Of a stretch of 64,000 nucleotides of DNA, positions 53,407 to 61,590 are shown piece by piece (the stretch's first letter is position 1; every line of letters starts with the position of its first letter). Below the pieces are notes generated by a model. The model had not been told where the DNA came from and made no database searches. It saw only the letters and a program-made list of their open reading frames with translations. The translations under genes and the position numbers were made by a program. This stretch comes from Methanobacterium_D oryzae (GTDB taxonomy: Archaea; Methanobacteriota; Methanobacteria; Methanobacteriales; Methanobacteriaceae). Location of the stretch: assembly GCF_050433505.1 (NCBI RefSeq), contig NZ_JBNPXC010000001.1, positions 1,273,085 to 1,337,084 of the forward strand, written 5' to 3'.

Positions 53407-54978
53407 ATGAATGAATCTGTTTTAATTGCAGGAGCGGAAAAATTCCTTGACCAAATTAAACGTCAAAGAATAATGGTAGATAAAATAAAGGATTTTGAAA
53501 GCTTTATTGTAATTTATCATTATTTAAATGAAAATCTAAATGAATTATATGAATATAGGGATACTATGGAGATTAAAGGTTATAAAGCTCCATATAGATC
53601 CTTAATTAGGCATTCCAGGCAGTCTTCAATGGAATTAAAGGCTGATGAAATGCGTGATGTAACTCGTCAAACTCAGTATTTTAGGATGAAAGCAGCTGCC
53701 AAAAAAAACATCCTTGATAGGGTTAAATCATCTATCGCATCTCATAAGATTGCTATAGGGCATCTAGAAGAATTTGCAATTATAACATGTAAATCATGTA
53801 AAAAAAAGTACAAAAGACATGAAATAGAACTTGTAGAGCGTAAGAAATGTGTTTGTGGAGCTACTGACTTAAAATTAGAAAAGAATGATCAGGGAGTTTA
53901 TAGGTTAGACATGATTAAATATCTTCCATTATCAGGCGAATATATGCTAAGAATGTCTGATTTATCTCCATTGGGAAGAGAAGCTTTCAGAAACATTGTT
54001 AGAATCCTTAAACATGAAAAAAGGGGAATAGTTAAAACACTTTCTTTAGTTATAAAAGTATTTGAAGATGGAAGATGGATTAGAAAGAGAGTAAACCTTG
54101 ATGCTACTGATGAATTAAATTATGAAAAAGAAATTCGAAAAGAATTTGGCCCTGATGCCCGTATCGAATTTTTACAGTTTCACCGAAAAAAGCCAGCCAT
54201 TATAAATGATAAACATGTGCAGACAGCTCTTTCTATAGCTTATGTAAAAACTGCGGGTGAAATTGCAGATAAAATCCTTAATGATGTTTTAAATTCACTT
54301 TTAAAAAATAAGGAAAAAATTAGAATATATGATAGCGCATTTAAAACAGCTGAAGAACTTGCTATATCCATTGCTTCAGATATGGAGGATAGAGCAGAAC
54401 TTCGGGAAGAAAAATTAAATGAAATACTTAAAGAAAGTAACCTAATTGATAATAATGAAATTATAGATAAAGAACTTGAAAATGATCTTAAAACAAGAAA
54501 AGAAATTAAAAGAAAGCTTTTTATTGAAATGCCAAGGATTCTAATTCTTTGGGATATATTAAAATATTATCTCACAACTTCTTATGATCGGAGAAATAAA
54601 TATTCTGGACCTTTTCCAAATCTTCGACCAAATTTAGATACAAACCAAATGAAAGCCTTTAAAGACTTTGATCTAGAAGTAATTCATTTTTTAAAGGAAT
54701 ATACTGATGAAAAGGTAGAATATATTGAAAATATTAAGGAACTTATAATAAGAAAATTTGAAATAGAAAATAAGATAAAAGGACTTCATGTTAAGTTAAA
54801 TCCATCAGCTGTGGGAGCAGTAATTTTAAATACTACTGGAAATATACCTATTGAAGTTTCAGCCCATCTTTTTTCAGTTAATCCTTCAAAAGTTGAAAAA
54901 GAAAAAGTAAAAATTGAAACTTTTGGAAAACCTACATCTAAAAAAGCAAAAGACTTCTTAAACTTGATAAAACGTTGA
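53407..54978 (+). CDS. DUF530 family protein, 523 aa
   Basis: Large helical protein matching archaeal DUF530. A central zinc-ribbon-like unit is visible (CKSCKKKYKRHE ... KKCVCG, about residues 128-158), and the family-typical FPNLRPNLDTNQMKAF segment near residue 400. There is no membrane segment. It is 41 bp behind metG, and I recall the same neighbour pair in other methanogens, so a translation-related role is possible, but unproven. It has no known enzymatic motif. Confidence 0.8.
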   Translation: MNESVLIAGAEKFLDQIKRQRIMVDKIKDFESFIVIYHYLNENLNELYEYRDTMEIKGYKAPYRSLIRHSRQSSMELKADEMRDVTRQTQYFRMKAAAKKNILDRVKSSIASHKIAIGHLEEFAIITCKSCKKKYKRHEIELVERKKCVCGATDLKLEKNDQGVYRLDMIKYLPLSGEYMLRMSDLSPLGREAFRNIVRILKHEKRGIVKTLSLVIKVFEDGRWIRKRVNLDATDELNYEKEIRKEFGPDARIEFLQFHRKKPAIINDKHVQTALSIAYVKTAGEIADKILNDVLNSLLKNKEKIRIYDSAFKTAEELAISIASDMEDRAELREEKLNEILKESNLIDNNEIIDKELENDLKTRKEIKRKLFIEMPRILILWDILKYYLTTSYDRRNKYSGPFPNLRPNLDTNQMKAFKDFDLEVIHFLKEYTDEKVEYIENIKELIIRKFEIENKIKGLHVKLNPSAVGAVILNTTGNIPIEVSAHLFSVNPSKVEKEKVKIETFGKPTSKKAKDFLNLIKR

Positions 54979-55064
54979 TTATAGCTTTAATATCTCTTAT
55001 TTTTTAAATAAAATATTCGTAATATTTAACTTAGATATATTAGAAATAAAAACATGGTGGTATT

Positions 55065-55523
55065 TTGGATGATGAAATCTATGTAAATAAACCATTATCC
55101 TCCCAAGTAATTATGGAACTTTTGGATAAATATCCAGATCTTAAAAAGATAAAATGTCCAAGTAGTTTATACCTTAGAACTTCAAAAAAGTATTTAAATG
55201 CACTTTCTGAGCTTGGAATTGAAGTAGAACCAGTTATTAAAAGAGGAAGGCCTAAAAAATACACTGATACTGAAGCAAAGCTCATTGAAAAGATGTTAAA
55301 TGAGGAAGTAAGTCCTAAAGAAATAGCAGAGAAGCTCCAAATACCGTTAAAGACAGTTTATTATCTTAAAGACACCAAATTAAAAAGGGGCAGAAAACCT
55401 AAATACTCTGAAGAAACAGAAGAAGAAGTTAAAAAATTACATTCAGAAGGTTTATCAGCAAAAGATATATCTGAAAAACTTTCAATTCCACTTAGGACGG
55501 TTTATTGTCTTATAAAACGTTAA
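55065..55523 (+). CDS. DNA-binding protein with two AT-hook-like motifs and two HTH units
   Basis: In 152 residues a KRGRPKK (59-65) and a KRGRKPK (107-113) each precede a helix-turn-helix unit: SPKEIAEKLQIPLKTVYYL (first) and SAKDISEKLSIPLRTVYCL (second). The N-terminal 50 residues are helical and may be a dimerisation part. KRGRP matches the core of eukaryotic AT-hooks, which bind AT-rich minor groove. The start is TTG at 55065 after GGTGGTAT. The second half looks like a duplication of the first. A transcription regulator is the likely role. Confidence 0.82.
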   Translation: MDDEIYVNKPLSSQVIMELLDKYPDLKKIKCPSSLYLRTSKKYLNALSELGIEVEPVIKRGRPKKYTDTEAKLIEKMLNEEVSPKEIAEKLQIPLKTVYYLKDTKLKRGRKPKYSEETEEEVKKLHSEGLSAKDISEKLSIPLRTVYCLIKR

Positions 55524-55671
55524 AAATATTGTAAAATTTAATCTTTAAGCTTTAAACTCAAAAATTTTAAAATATAAAAACTATTTATTTAAAATAAGGA
55601 ATAACTAAAAAAAATTACAAGTGATAGATACAAAAAGCACAATTACATACTTTCTTTTAAACGGTGATTCA

Positions 55672-56646
55672 ATGGAATTAAATATACTACTTGGAGAAAT
55701 TCCAACATTGTTACTTATTTCAAGTATTTGCGGTATAATTGCATTTTTAACAACTTATTTAACTATGCCTAGATTGATTAACAAGCTTCATGATGCTGAT
55801 ATTGTTGGTAAGGATATTCATAAGGAAAAAAAGCCAATTGTAGCTGAAATGGGCGGTATTGGCATCTTATTTGGTTTTGTAATTGGAATATTTGTTGGAA
55901 TGTACATTTATCCTATTTTACAGTTTCAGCTACTAGTTACACTTATTGTAATTCTTTTAGTAGGTATAGTAGGAATGGTTGATGATTTGGTGATGCTTTC
56001 ATCCAAGGAAAAGTTGATTTTACTCTGGCTTGCAGGATTACCTATTATATGGATAGCCCCTCCAAATGTGGACATCATTTACATGCTATCTATGCCAATA
56101 GCTGTTTCTATTGCTTCTAATTTAACAAATATGCTTGCAGGACTTAATGGAATTGAATCAGGTCTTGGAGCAATAGCTATGACATCTCTCACTGCTTCAT
56201 GTATTATAATGGGTAAATTTGATGTAGCTATAATAACAATGGCAATGTTAGGTGCTTTACTTGCATTTTTAATTTATAACAAGCATCCATCAAGGGTTTT
56301 CCCTGGAGATGTTGGAACTCTTATAATTGGGGCATGTATCGTGCTTGTAGCATTTATAGGTCGTGTGAAAATTATAGCTTTCATTGTGCTTCTACCAAAT
56401 ATAATTGATAGTATCCTTAAATTTTACAGTGCAGGAGTAGTAGAGAGACAAGATCATGCTCCAACTGAAATAGGGGAAGATGGAAAACTTGTTGCTCCCT
56501 CTGGAGGTTTTAATTCCCTTATAAGATTAGTTTTAAAAAAGCCAATGTCAGAAAAAAATGTTGTATTGATCGTATGGTCTATTGGAATTGTTTTTGGAGC
56601 AATTGGAGTAATATTGGCATATGTATTAAGTCCAAGGATAATATAA
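55672..56646 (+). CDS. MraY/WecA-like glycosyl-1-phosphate transferase
   Basis: Polytopic membrane enzyme of 324 aa with about 10 helices that transfers a sugar-1-phosphate from UDP-sugar to a polyprenyl phosphate. The family motifs are VGMVDDLVML (catalytic DD), NMLAGLNGIESGLGA, HPSRVFPGDVGTL and ERQDHAPT. It is a candidate for the first step of pseudomurein or N-glycan synthesis. The start is ATG at 55672 after GGTGAT; the frame opens earlier without a binding site. It faces the pilin genes. Confidence 0.9.
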   Translation: MELNILLGEIPTLLLISSICGIIAFLTTYLTMPRLINKLHDADIVGKDIHKEKKPIVAEMGGIGILFGFVIGIFVGMYIYPILQFQLLVTLIVILLVGIVGMVDDLVMLSSKEKLILLWLAGLPIIWIAPPNVDIIYMLSMPIAVSIASNLTNMLAGLNGIESGLGAIAMTSLTASCIIMGKFDVAIITMAMLGALLAFLIYNKHPSRVFPGDVGTLIIGACIVLVAFIGRVKIIAFIVLLPNIIDSILKFYSAGVVERQDHAPTEIGEDGKLVAPSGGFNSLIRLVLKKPMSEKNVVLIVWSIGIVFGAIGVILAYVLSPRII

Positions 56647-56680
56647 TGAATTATCTACAAAATAAAAAAAATAAATTAAA

Positions 56681-57175
56681 TTATACCCAAGTTACATCGG
56701 CTGTCGTAAACACATATCTGTTTGAATAAGCAGGATTATACAAAGCATTTGTAAGATTACTTGTTCCGAAAGATTCACAGATACTTTGTCTTGCATAGAA
56801 GTTTATACGATCTCCAAGGGCAGTTCTATCAGTGGAATTTGTAACAGTAGGCGCTGAAGCATAAATTCTAAGTTGAATCTTTGTTTTGTTATATGTATTG
56901 TTGGATCCTTCATCGGTATAATTTATTCTTATTATCTTAACGCTTGTTGTACCGAGAAGTCTTTTTTTATTTGATGTATAATTATTAAATGTTTCTTCGG
57001 GATAAATAGCAAAACTATCAACGTTAGCAGCTTCTATTGCCCCACTTCTTGCTGCGCCCATAGCCTGATTTAATTCATTATCTTCACCAACAACACTTGC
57101 AATCGCCATAACGATTACGAATATTAAACCAACAACAAGAACTAATTCTAAAGATATTTGACCTCTTGCATCCAT
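56681..57175 (-). CDS. Class III signal-peptide pilin-like protein, 164 aa
   Basis: The N-terminus MDARGQISLELVLVVGL carries the class III signal motif (QxSxExxxL), which methanogens cleave before the Gln by the EppA peptidase, giving a hydrophobic N-terminal helix that forms pilus-like filaments. The C-terminal part is an Asn/Thr/Tyr-rich beta domain. It lies 34 bp downstream of a second pilin on the same strand, so they are co-expressed. No assembly ATPase is visible in the window. Confidence 0.85.
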   Translation of the reverse strand: MDARGQISLELVLVVGLIFVIVMAIASVVGEDNELNQAMGAARSGAIEAANVDSFAIYPEETFNNYTSNKKRLLGTTSVKIIRINYTDEGSNNTYNKTKIQLRIYASAPTVTNSTDRTALGDRINFYARQSICESFGTSNLTNALYNPAYSNRYVFTTADVTWV

Positions 57176-57209
57176 ATAAATTCCTACTCGGTTTTTTTAT
57201 ATAATTATT

Positions 57210-57653
57210 TCAGGCTGAAGTTATTACAATCCAATACTCTTCTGTTGAGGGATCTTTTACGTTAGTAATTGTATAACTTTGATTATTCTGCATAACTACA
57301 TCAACATTACTTAGAGAAAATGAATTTGAAACTTTTTTTGCAGCAGTATACGCTTTACCTTTCTTCCCATCTATTGTAACAAATACTCCATCTTTGTTAA
57401 CTGTAACACTATAATTTTTACCATTAATATCTTCAGGTAATGTAATATTCAATGAATGGCCATTTCCACCAGCATAAACTTTATTTACTGCTTCTGCAAC
57501 ATTTTCTGCAACCATTCTTGCATTTCCCAATTCTTCGGTTGTTTCTACAGTCTCCATCCTATCTGCAATTATCGTTACTAAACTTCCCATTATAATGATA
57601 ATTAAAAGTGTTGCAAATATAAGATCAGCACTTAATTGACCTCGAGTATCCAT
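57210..57653 (-). CDS. Class III signal-peptide pilin-like protein, 147 aa
   Basis: It starts MDTRGQLSADLIFATLL: the motif has Gln at the +1 position, Ser at +3, and Asp in place of Glu at +5. A hydrophobic helix follows (LLIIIIMGSLVTIIA), then a beta-rich C-terminus (SVTVNKDGVFVTIDGKKG). It is the first gene of the pilin pair. Its ATG lies close to the divergent THUMP gene, with TATATATATATA between them serving as a shared promoter region. Filament subunit or processed surface protein is the likely role. Confidence 0.83.
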   Translation of the reverse strand: MDTRGQLSADLIFATLLIIIIMGSLVTIIADRMETVETTEELGNARMVAENVAEAVNKVYAGGNGHSLNITLPEDINGKNYSVTVNKDGVFVTIDGKKGKAYTAAKKVSNSFSLSNVDVVMQNNQSYTITNVKDPSTEEYWIVITSA

Positions 57654-57671
57654 AATTTTAATATATTCTAC

Positions 57672-57684
57672 TTATATATATATA
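57672..57684 (+). promoter_or_regulatory. Shared TATA-like element between pilin and THUMP genes
   Basis: TTATATATATATA lies between the pilin ATG (57653, minus) and the THUMP gene start (plus). On the plus strand it is about 24 bp from the TTG at 57696, a distance suited to a leaderless or nearly leaderless transcript. Confidence 0.45.
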
Positions 57685-57695
57685 GATGTCTATAT

Positions 57696-58247
57696 TTGGG
57701 AGGTGGGCATATAGAGCCTAAAGATGGCTTTAATCTTCTAATAACTCTTCAAGGCCATAAAGATGACCATGCTGGAGAGGAAGTAGTAGGAATAGAAGAG
57801 ATAGAATTAGCGCTTTCAAGTTATGAACCATTTCTTTATATAAAGGAATCTGAGTATCCTAATGTTGTTTTAGTAGAATTAAGTATGGATCCAGATGAAG
57901 CAGTGATAATATTAAAAGAAGCTCCAACGACAGTAGTTTCTAAGGTTGTTCCGATAGATATGGTGGTGAGAACAAGATTGGATATCATTTTAGAGAAAGT
58001 ATTGGAGATGGCAAATGAAAAGATGAACTCTGACGATTCTTTTGTAGTAAGATGTGATCTAAGGGGTAGGAAATATATAAAATCAAAGGAAGAACTAATT
58101 GAAAAAGTTACAGAACAGCTTAGTGACAAATTAGACATAGTTTTAAATGAAAATAATCCTGATTGGGTAGTTCAAATTGAAATTGTCGGTGAAGATACAG
58201 GTATCAGTGTTTTAGAACCATATAGAATTTTAAAAAAGATCCCTTGA
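57696..58247 (+). CDS. THUMP-domain protein with an unusual start
   Basis: The body, from about FNLLITLQGHKDDHAG to the end, fits a THUMP RNA-binding domain: MNSDDSFVVRCDLRGRKYIKS and NPDWVVQIEIVGEDTGISV are typical. THUMP domains sit in tRNA thiolation or modification enzymes. No ATG or GTG lies near the expected start. The options are the TTG at 57696 as a leaderless start, or a non-standard ATA at 57711, which sits five bases after GGGAGGTG. I use TTG as default. It overlaps the 58244 gene by four bases, so the pair is coupled. Confidence 0.8.
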   Translation: MGGGHIEPKDGFNLLITLQGHKDDHAGEEVVGIEEIELALSSYEPFLYIKESEYPNVVLVELSMDPDEAVIILKEAPTTVVSKVVPIDMVVRTRLDIILEKVLEMANEKMNSDDSFVVRCDLRGRKYIKSKEELIEKVTEQLSDKLDIVLNENNPDWVVQIEIVGEDTGISVLEPYRILKKIP

Positions 58248-58744
58248 TTTTTATGTATAAAATTTTGCACTTTAGAGGAGGCTTATATAGGTTTGATGAG
58301 CTTGTTGAGTTTGTAGAAGACACAGGAGGGATGGTACTTAGTGAAGACCGTTTTGAGATAATTCGTGGGGACTCATACCTGTCCCAAGAAGTTCACGTAT
58401 TGGTGATAGTACCTGAAGATGAAAAAGATAATGTAAAATCATTAATAAGTGAAATTAAAGGCATGGTCGAAGAGATAAAACCCACTGGAGATCAAAATAA
58501 TCTATTTTTATCCTATTTTTCAATTTACGATGCTTTAAACAGAATTGGAGATTGGGCAAATAAAAATACTTTAAAGGAAACTATAAGTTGTCCATGTTAT
58601 GCTGAATTGTGTACATACTTTGGAGAAGAAGAATGCCAGTTAGATGATTTATTGGAAGAAATATTGATAAAAATGCACATAAGTAATGTTATAGAACATA
58701 GAGAATCTAAAAATGGAAAACATGAATATCGTCTTAAAAAATAA
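58244..58744 (+). CDS. Hypothetical protein with Cys cluster, coupled to the THUMP gene
   Basis: The frame opens with TTG at 58244, overlapping the THUMP stop (TTGA), or ATG at 58253. The 166-aa protein has an N-terminal alpha/beta part (LYRFDELVEFVEDTGGMVLS), then a Cys-rich segment SCPCYAELCTYFGEEEC (about residues 123-139) and an acidic helical end. The Cys spacing suggests a metal or Fe-S site. The coupling to a THUMP protein suggests RNA modification, but no family is recognised. Confidence 0.72.
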   Translation: MIFMYKILHFRGGLYRFDELVEFVEDTGGMVLSEDRFEIIRGDSYLSQEVHVLVIVPEDEKDNVKSLISEIKGMVEEIKPTGDQNNLFLSYFSIYDALNRIGDWANKNTLKETISCPCYAELCTYFGEEECQLDDLLEEILIKMHISNVIEHRESKNGKHEYRLKK

Positions 58745-58797
58745 CATTAAAATTTCCGTGATGTAATATATTGTATACTTAATAGCCGAGTGACATT

Positions 58798-59046
58798 ATG
58801 ATTAAAGCTAATACATTGATACTTTCTGGAATTATAGTTATATTCATCGGAATTATGATCATATTTGTTGGAACTGCTCTACAATCATCTTCAAAGAATG
58901 GAGAAGTTCATACGGGCGGGGTTATTTTAATAGGGCCTATTCCTATCATATTTGGAAATGATAAAAGTTTAATTGTGATAGGAGTTGTATTTGCAATAAT
59001 TATTATGGTTTTATGGTACTTTTTGTTTTATAGAAGTGCTGGATAA
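58798..59046 (+). CDS. DUF131-family small membrane protein, 82 aa
   Basis: Two hydrophobic segments (LILSGIIVIFIGIMIIFVGT near the start, LIVIGVVFAIIIMVLWYFLF near the end) flank a Gly-rich loop, TGGVILIGPIPIIFGND, which is the hallmark of DUF131 (TIGR00304). Function unknown. ATG is preceded by GAGTGACATT. It is convergent with galE with a 4-bp gap. Confidence 0.86.
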   Translation: MIKANTLILSGIIVIFIGIMIIFVGTALQSSSKNGEVHTGGVILIGPIPIIFGNDKSLIVIGVVFAIIIMVLWYFLFYRSAG

Positions 59047-59050
59047 AGAT

Positions 59051-60046
59051 TTAAGAAAATTTATTTTTAAATTTACTATTTATTAATTTTCTGTGCCAAT
59101 TCCAGGCAGTTTCTATGATCTTAGAGAGATCATAGTATTTTGGTTTCCATTTCAGTATTTCCATGGCTTTTTTTGAACTTCCAATTAGGATAGGAGGATC
59201 TCCTGGTCTTCGAGGAGCTTCTGTAGCTTTTATTTTTCTACCTGTGATCCTTCGGGCTTCATCTATAACTTCTTTTACAGAAAATCCATTTCCATTACCA
59301 AGATTGAAAAAATCACTTTTTCCACCATTTTTTAGATATTCAAGAGCCAGAATGTGTGCATCTGCTAAATCAGTAACGTGTATATAATCTCTAATACAAG
59401 TGCCGTCTGGAGTATCGTAGTCTGTACCGAATATTTTTATATCATCTCTTTTCCCGGCGGCAGCATCTAAAATAAGTGGTATTAAGTGAGTTTCAGGATC
59501 GTGTAATTCTCCTATTTCACTATCTATATCGGCACCAGCAGCATTAAAATATCTTAATGAGACATATTTTAATCCATAGGCATCATTATAATCTTTAAGT
59601 ACTTGTTCAACAATTAATTTACCTTTTCCATAGGGATTAATTGGATTTTGAGGATGATTTTCAGTTATTGGGATTTCAATAGGATTTCCGTAGGTTGCAC
59701 ATGTAGATGAAAATACAAAATGTTTAACATCTTCTTCAAGCATTACTTGAAGCAAATTTAAGGTGTTTTTCACGTTGTTCATGTAGTATTTTTGAGGATC
59801 TTCAACAGATTCTCCAACATATGTAAATGCAGCAAAATGCATCACTGCTTCAATAGGATACTTCTGAAAAACTGATCTTATGTCTTCAATATTTCCAAGA
59901 TCTCCTTTAAAAAAAGTACCCCATTTAACAAAATCTTCATGACCATAACTCAAATTATCAAATATTACAGTTTCATATCCTCTTTGGGTAATCTCCTTGT
60001 TTAAATGAGATCCAATGTATCCAGCACCGCCTACAATAAGTATCAT
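59051..60046 (-). CDS. galE: UDP-glucose 4-epimerase
   Basis: Short-chain dehydrogenase-type epimerase of 331 aa. It has the NAD motif GGAGYIGSHL, the catalytic SSTCATYG and YGKGKLIVEQ (YxxxK), and the substrate segments RDYIHVTDLADAH and RRPGDPP. It supplies UDP-galactose or UDP-GalNAc for surface glycans and pseudomurein. The start is ATG at 60046 with GGAG ten bases before; a TTG at 60061 is in frame but sits on that site. Confidence 0.95.
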   Translation of the reverse strand: MILIVGGAGYIGSHLNKEITQRGYETVIFDNLSYGHEDFVKWGTFFKGDLGNIEDIRSVFQKYPIEAVMHFAAFTYVGESVEDPQKYYMNNVKNTLNLLQVMLEEDVKHFVFSSTCATYGNPIEIPITENHPQNPINPYGKGKLIVEQVLKDYNDAYGLKYVSLRYFNAAGADIDSEIGELHDPETHLIPLILDAAAGKRDDIKIFGTDYDTPDGTCIRDYIHVTDLADAHILALEYLKNGGKSDFFNLGNGNGFSVKEVIDEARRITGRKIKATEAPRRPGDPPILIGSSKKAMEILKWKPKYYDLSKIIETAWNWHRKLINSKFKNKFS

Positions 60047-60528
60047 ATTACATAACTCCAAATTTTAAAATTATACTAAGTGATATTGTTATATATTCAT
60101 TTTAAGACAATATAATGTTTTTACCACTAAAATATTTACTTTAACTTTAATAATGCTAATTATCTATATTTACCAGATTTTAAGTTCAAAACTATGAAAT
60201 AAACTTCAATAGAAAAATTATTATGATGAGTTTATTGTACAAAATTATATTATAATATGTTTTATTGTTTGATTTTAAGTTATTTAATCATTTTTTAATC
60301 GAATTAATACTAGTAGTGGGATAAAATTTAATTAAAGGATTAAAATATTTTTTATTAAACCATTTAATTAAAGTATTTTCTATAAACTAAGATTTAAATA
60401 AGCTTTATAGTTTAAAATAAGAACAAAAGAAGATTATATGTCTATTAATATATAAAAAGTTTTTAATAATGCTTTAAATCTAAAAAAACAATATAATTTC
60501 TTATTTTTTTAAAAATTAAATAATAATA

Positions 60529-60536
60529 TTTATATG
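60529..60536 (+). promoter_or_regulatory. Probable TATA box of the Cys-rich exported protein gene
   Basis: TTTATATG is about 80 bp upstream of the coding region, implying a start near 60560 and a leader of about 50 nt that contains a stem-loop. Confidence 0.45.
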
Positions 60537-60570
60537 CAAATAAGGAATAAGATTAATATGTATCCAAAAA

Positions 60571-60601
60571 GTCCTACGTATTATATTTAATATATTAGGA
60601 C
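60571..60601 (+). promoter_or_regulatory. Two-part stem-loop in the leader of the exported protein
   Basis: GTCCTA (60571-60576) pairs with TAGGAC (60596-60601), and TATTA (60579-60583) with TAATA (60588-60592), one above the other. The structure ends three bases before GGGGG, the ribosome binding site, so it may mask or expose it; an operator is also possible. Confidence 0.45.
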
Positions 60602-60615
60602 ATGGGGGCGATACA

Positions 60616-61239
60616 ATTAAGCGACATATGGCATATGCTTTGCTACTTACATTATGCATGGTAATATGCATTTTTCCTTCTATTGGAGGGATAGAAAACC
60701 AAGTTACATCGAATAAAAATGTTAACATTGGCTTAGATGAAAATAAAATCCTACTGAATGCAGCAGGATCCATACAAACAATCAAAAAATACAAAAAAAC
60801 TAAAAAGAAATATAAAAAAGCAAAGACTACTTACAAGTACAAAAAAGTAAAAGTAAGATACAAGTATAAGGGAAAATGGAGAACTAAATGGGTTTATAAA
60901 AAGTATAAAACCGTTAAAGCGACTTCTAAAAAAACCACAAAAAAAGATTATTCTAAATATACAGTCCAAGGAAACCCGAAAATTTCATCAGATACGGTTT
61001 CAGCAGATGCAAAATGTTCATGTAATTTATATAAAGATTATAACATTCATAAAGGAACATGGGTTAACTATTGTCCTTATTGCGGTAAACAGGGTACATT
61101 AAGCTATACTAATCAACAAGGATGTCCTGAAGGAATGTTCTACTGTGATATGAACAAGAAAGGCTGCGACGCTGACTATTGTATAGTACATGGTAAAGCT
61201 CACACAAATAACAATCCAAAATACCTTACTCCTGCTTAA
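60616..61239 (+). CDS. Exported protein with Lys/Tyr-rich linker and Cys-rich C-terminal domain
   Basis: A hydrophobic signal segment (AYALLLTLCMVICIFPSIGG) follows a short N-region. Translation from the ATG at 60628 leaves no positive charges before it, but GGGGGCGAT sits just ahead of an in-frame ATT (60616) that would add Lys-Arg-His; I use ATT as the tentative start. After the signal come a Lys/Tyr-rich repetitive linker (residues 60-115) and a C-terminal domain with CSCNLYKDY, CPYCGK, CPEGMFYC, GCDADYC. The domain looks disulfide- or metal-stabilised. I see no known family; a surface role is inferred. Confidence 0.7.
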   Translation: MKRHMAYALLLTLCMVICIFPSIGGIENQVTSNKNVNIGLDENKILLNAAGSIQTIKKYKKTKKKYKKAKTTYKYKKVKVRYKYKGKWRTKWVYKKYKTVKATSKKTTKKDYSKYTVQGNPKISSDTVSADAKCSCNLYKDYNIHKGTWVNYCPYCGKQGTLSYTNQQGCPEGMFYCDMNKKGCDADYCIVHGKAHTNNNPKYLTPA

Positions 61240-61271
61240 GTATTATTATTTTTTTTCTTTTTTTGTTTCTT
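61240..61271 (+). terminator. T-tract terminator after the exported protein
   Basis: A pure T-rich run (TATTATTATTTTTTTTC and T8) follows directly on the stop at 61239, the typical archaeal terminator without a needed hairpin. Confidence 0.6.
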
Positions 61272-61415
61272 GAACATATTTCTAGATTAAATTAAATGAA
61301 ATTACAATATTAATTATTTTTAAACGGTGAATTTTAATTTTAATTAATAATAATACTTAAATTTATAATATATTATTAACAGATATAATGTTGTAGTTAT
61401 ATTTGGAGGTTATAT

Positions 61416-61544
61416 ATGAGATTGCGTCGTGAAAATCTGGTAATTGGAATTATTTTAATAATAATCGGAGCATTTATCGGCGGATTAATCGGAACGGCGT
61501 TGATAATAATTGGAATCGTCGCTGCAATTACCTCACTCATATAA
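61416..61544 (+). CDS. Tiny membrane peptide, 42 aa, Gly-zipper-like
   Basis: ATG at 61416 follows GGAGG 8 bases upstream. After a basic start (MRLRRENL) comes a near-continuous hydrophobic run with Gly at regular spacing (GAFIGGLIGTALIIIG), a pattern of helix-packing peptides. It could be a helical hairpin or a single long helix. No family is recognised. The strong binding site and good start support expression. Confidence 0.7.
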   Translation: MRLRRENLVIGIILIIIGAFIGGLIGTALIIIGIVAAITSLI

Positions 61545-61590
61545 CCTGAAAAGATATTGAAAAAGAGATAAAAACTAAAGGTGGTAAAAT

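Larger units (their letters stand above)
60062..60615. other. AT-rich divergent region, 554 bp
   Basis: Non-coding DNA between galE (minus) and the Cys-rich exported protein (plus). It has long A/T runs, a TATA box at 60529-60536 and a hairpin at 60571-60601 (listed separately). No open frame with a binding site was found. Confidence 0.55.
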
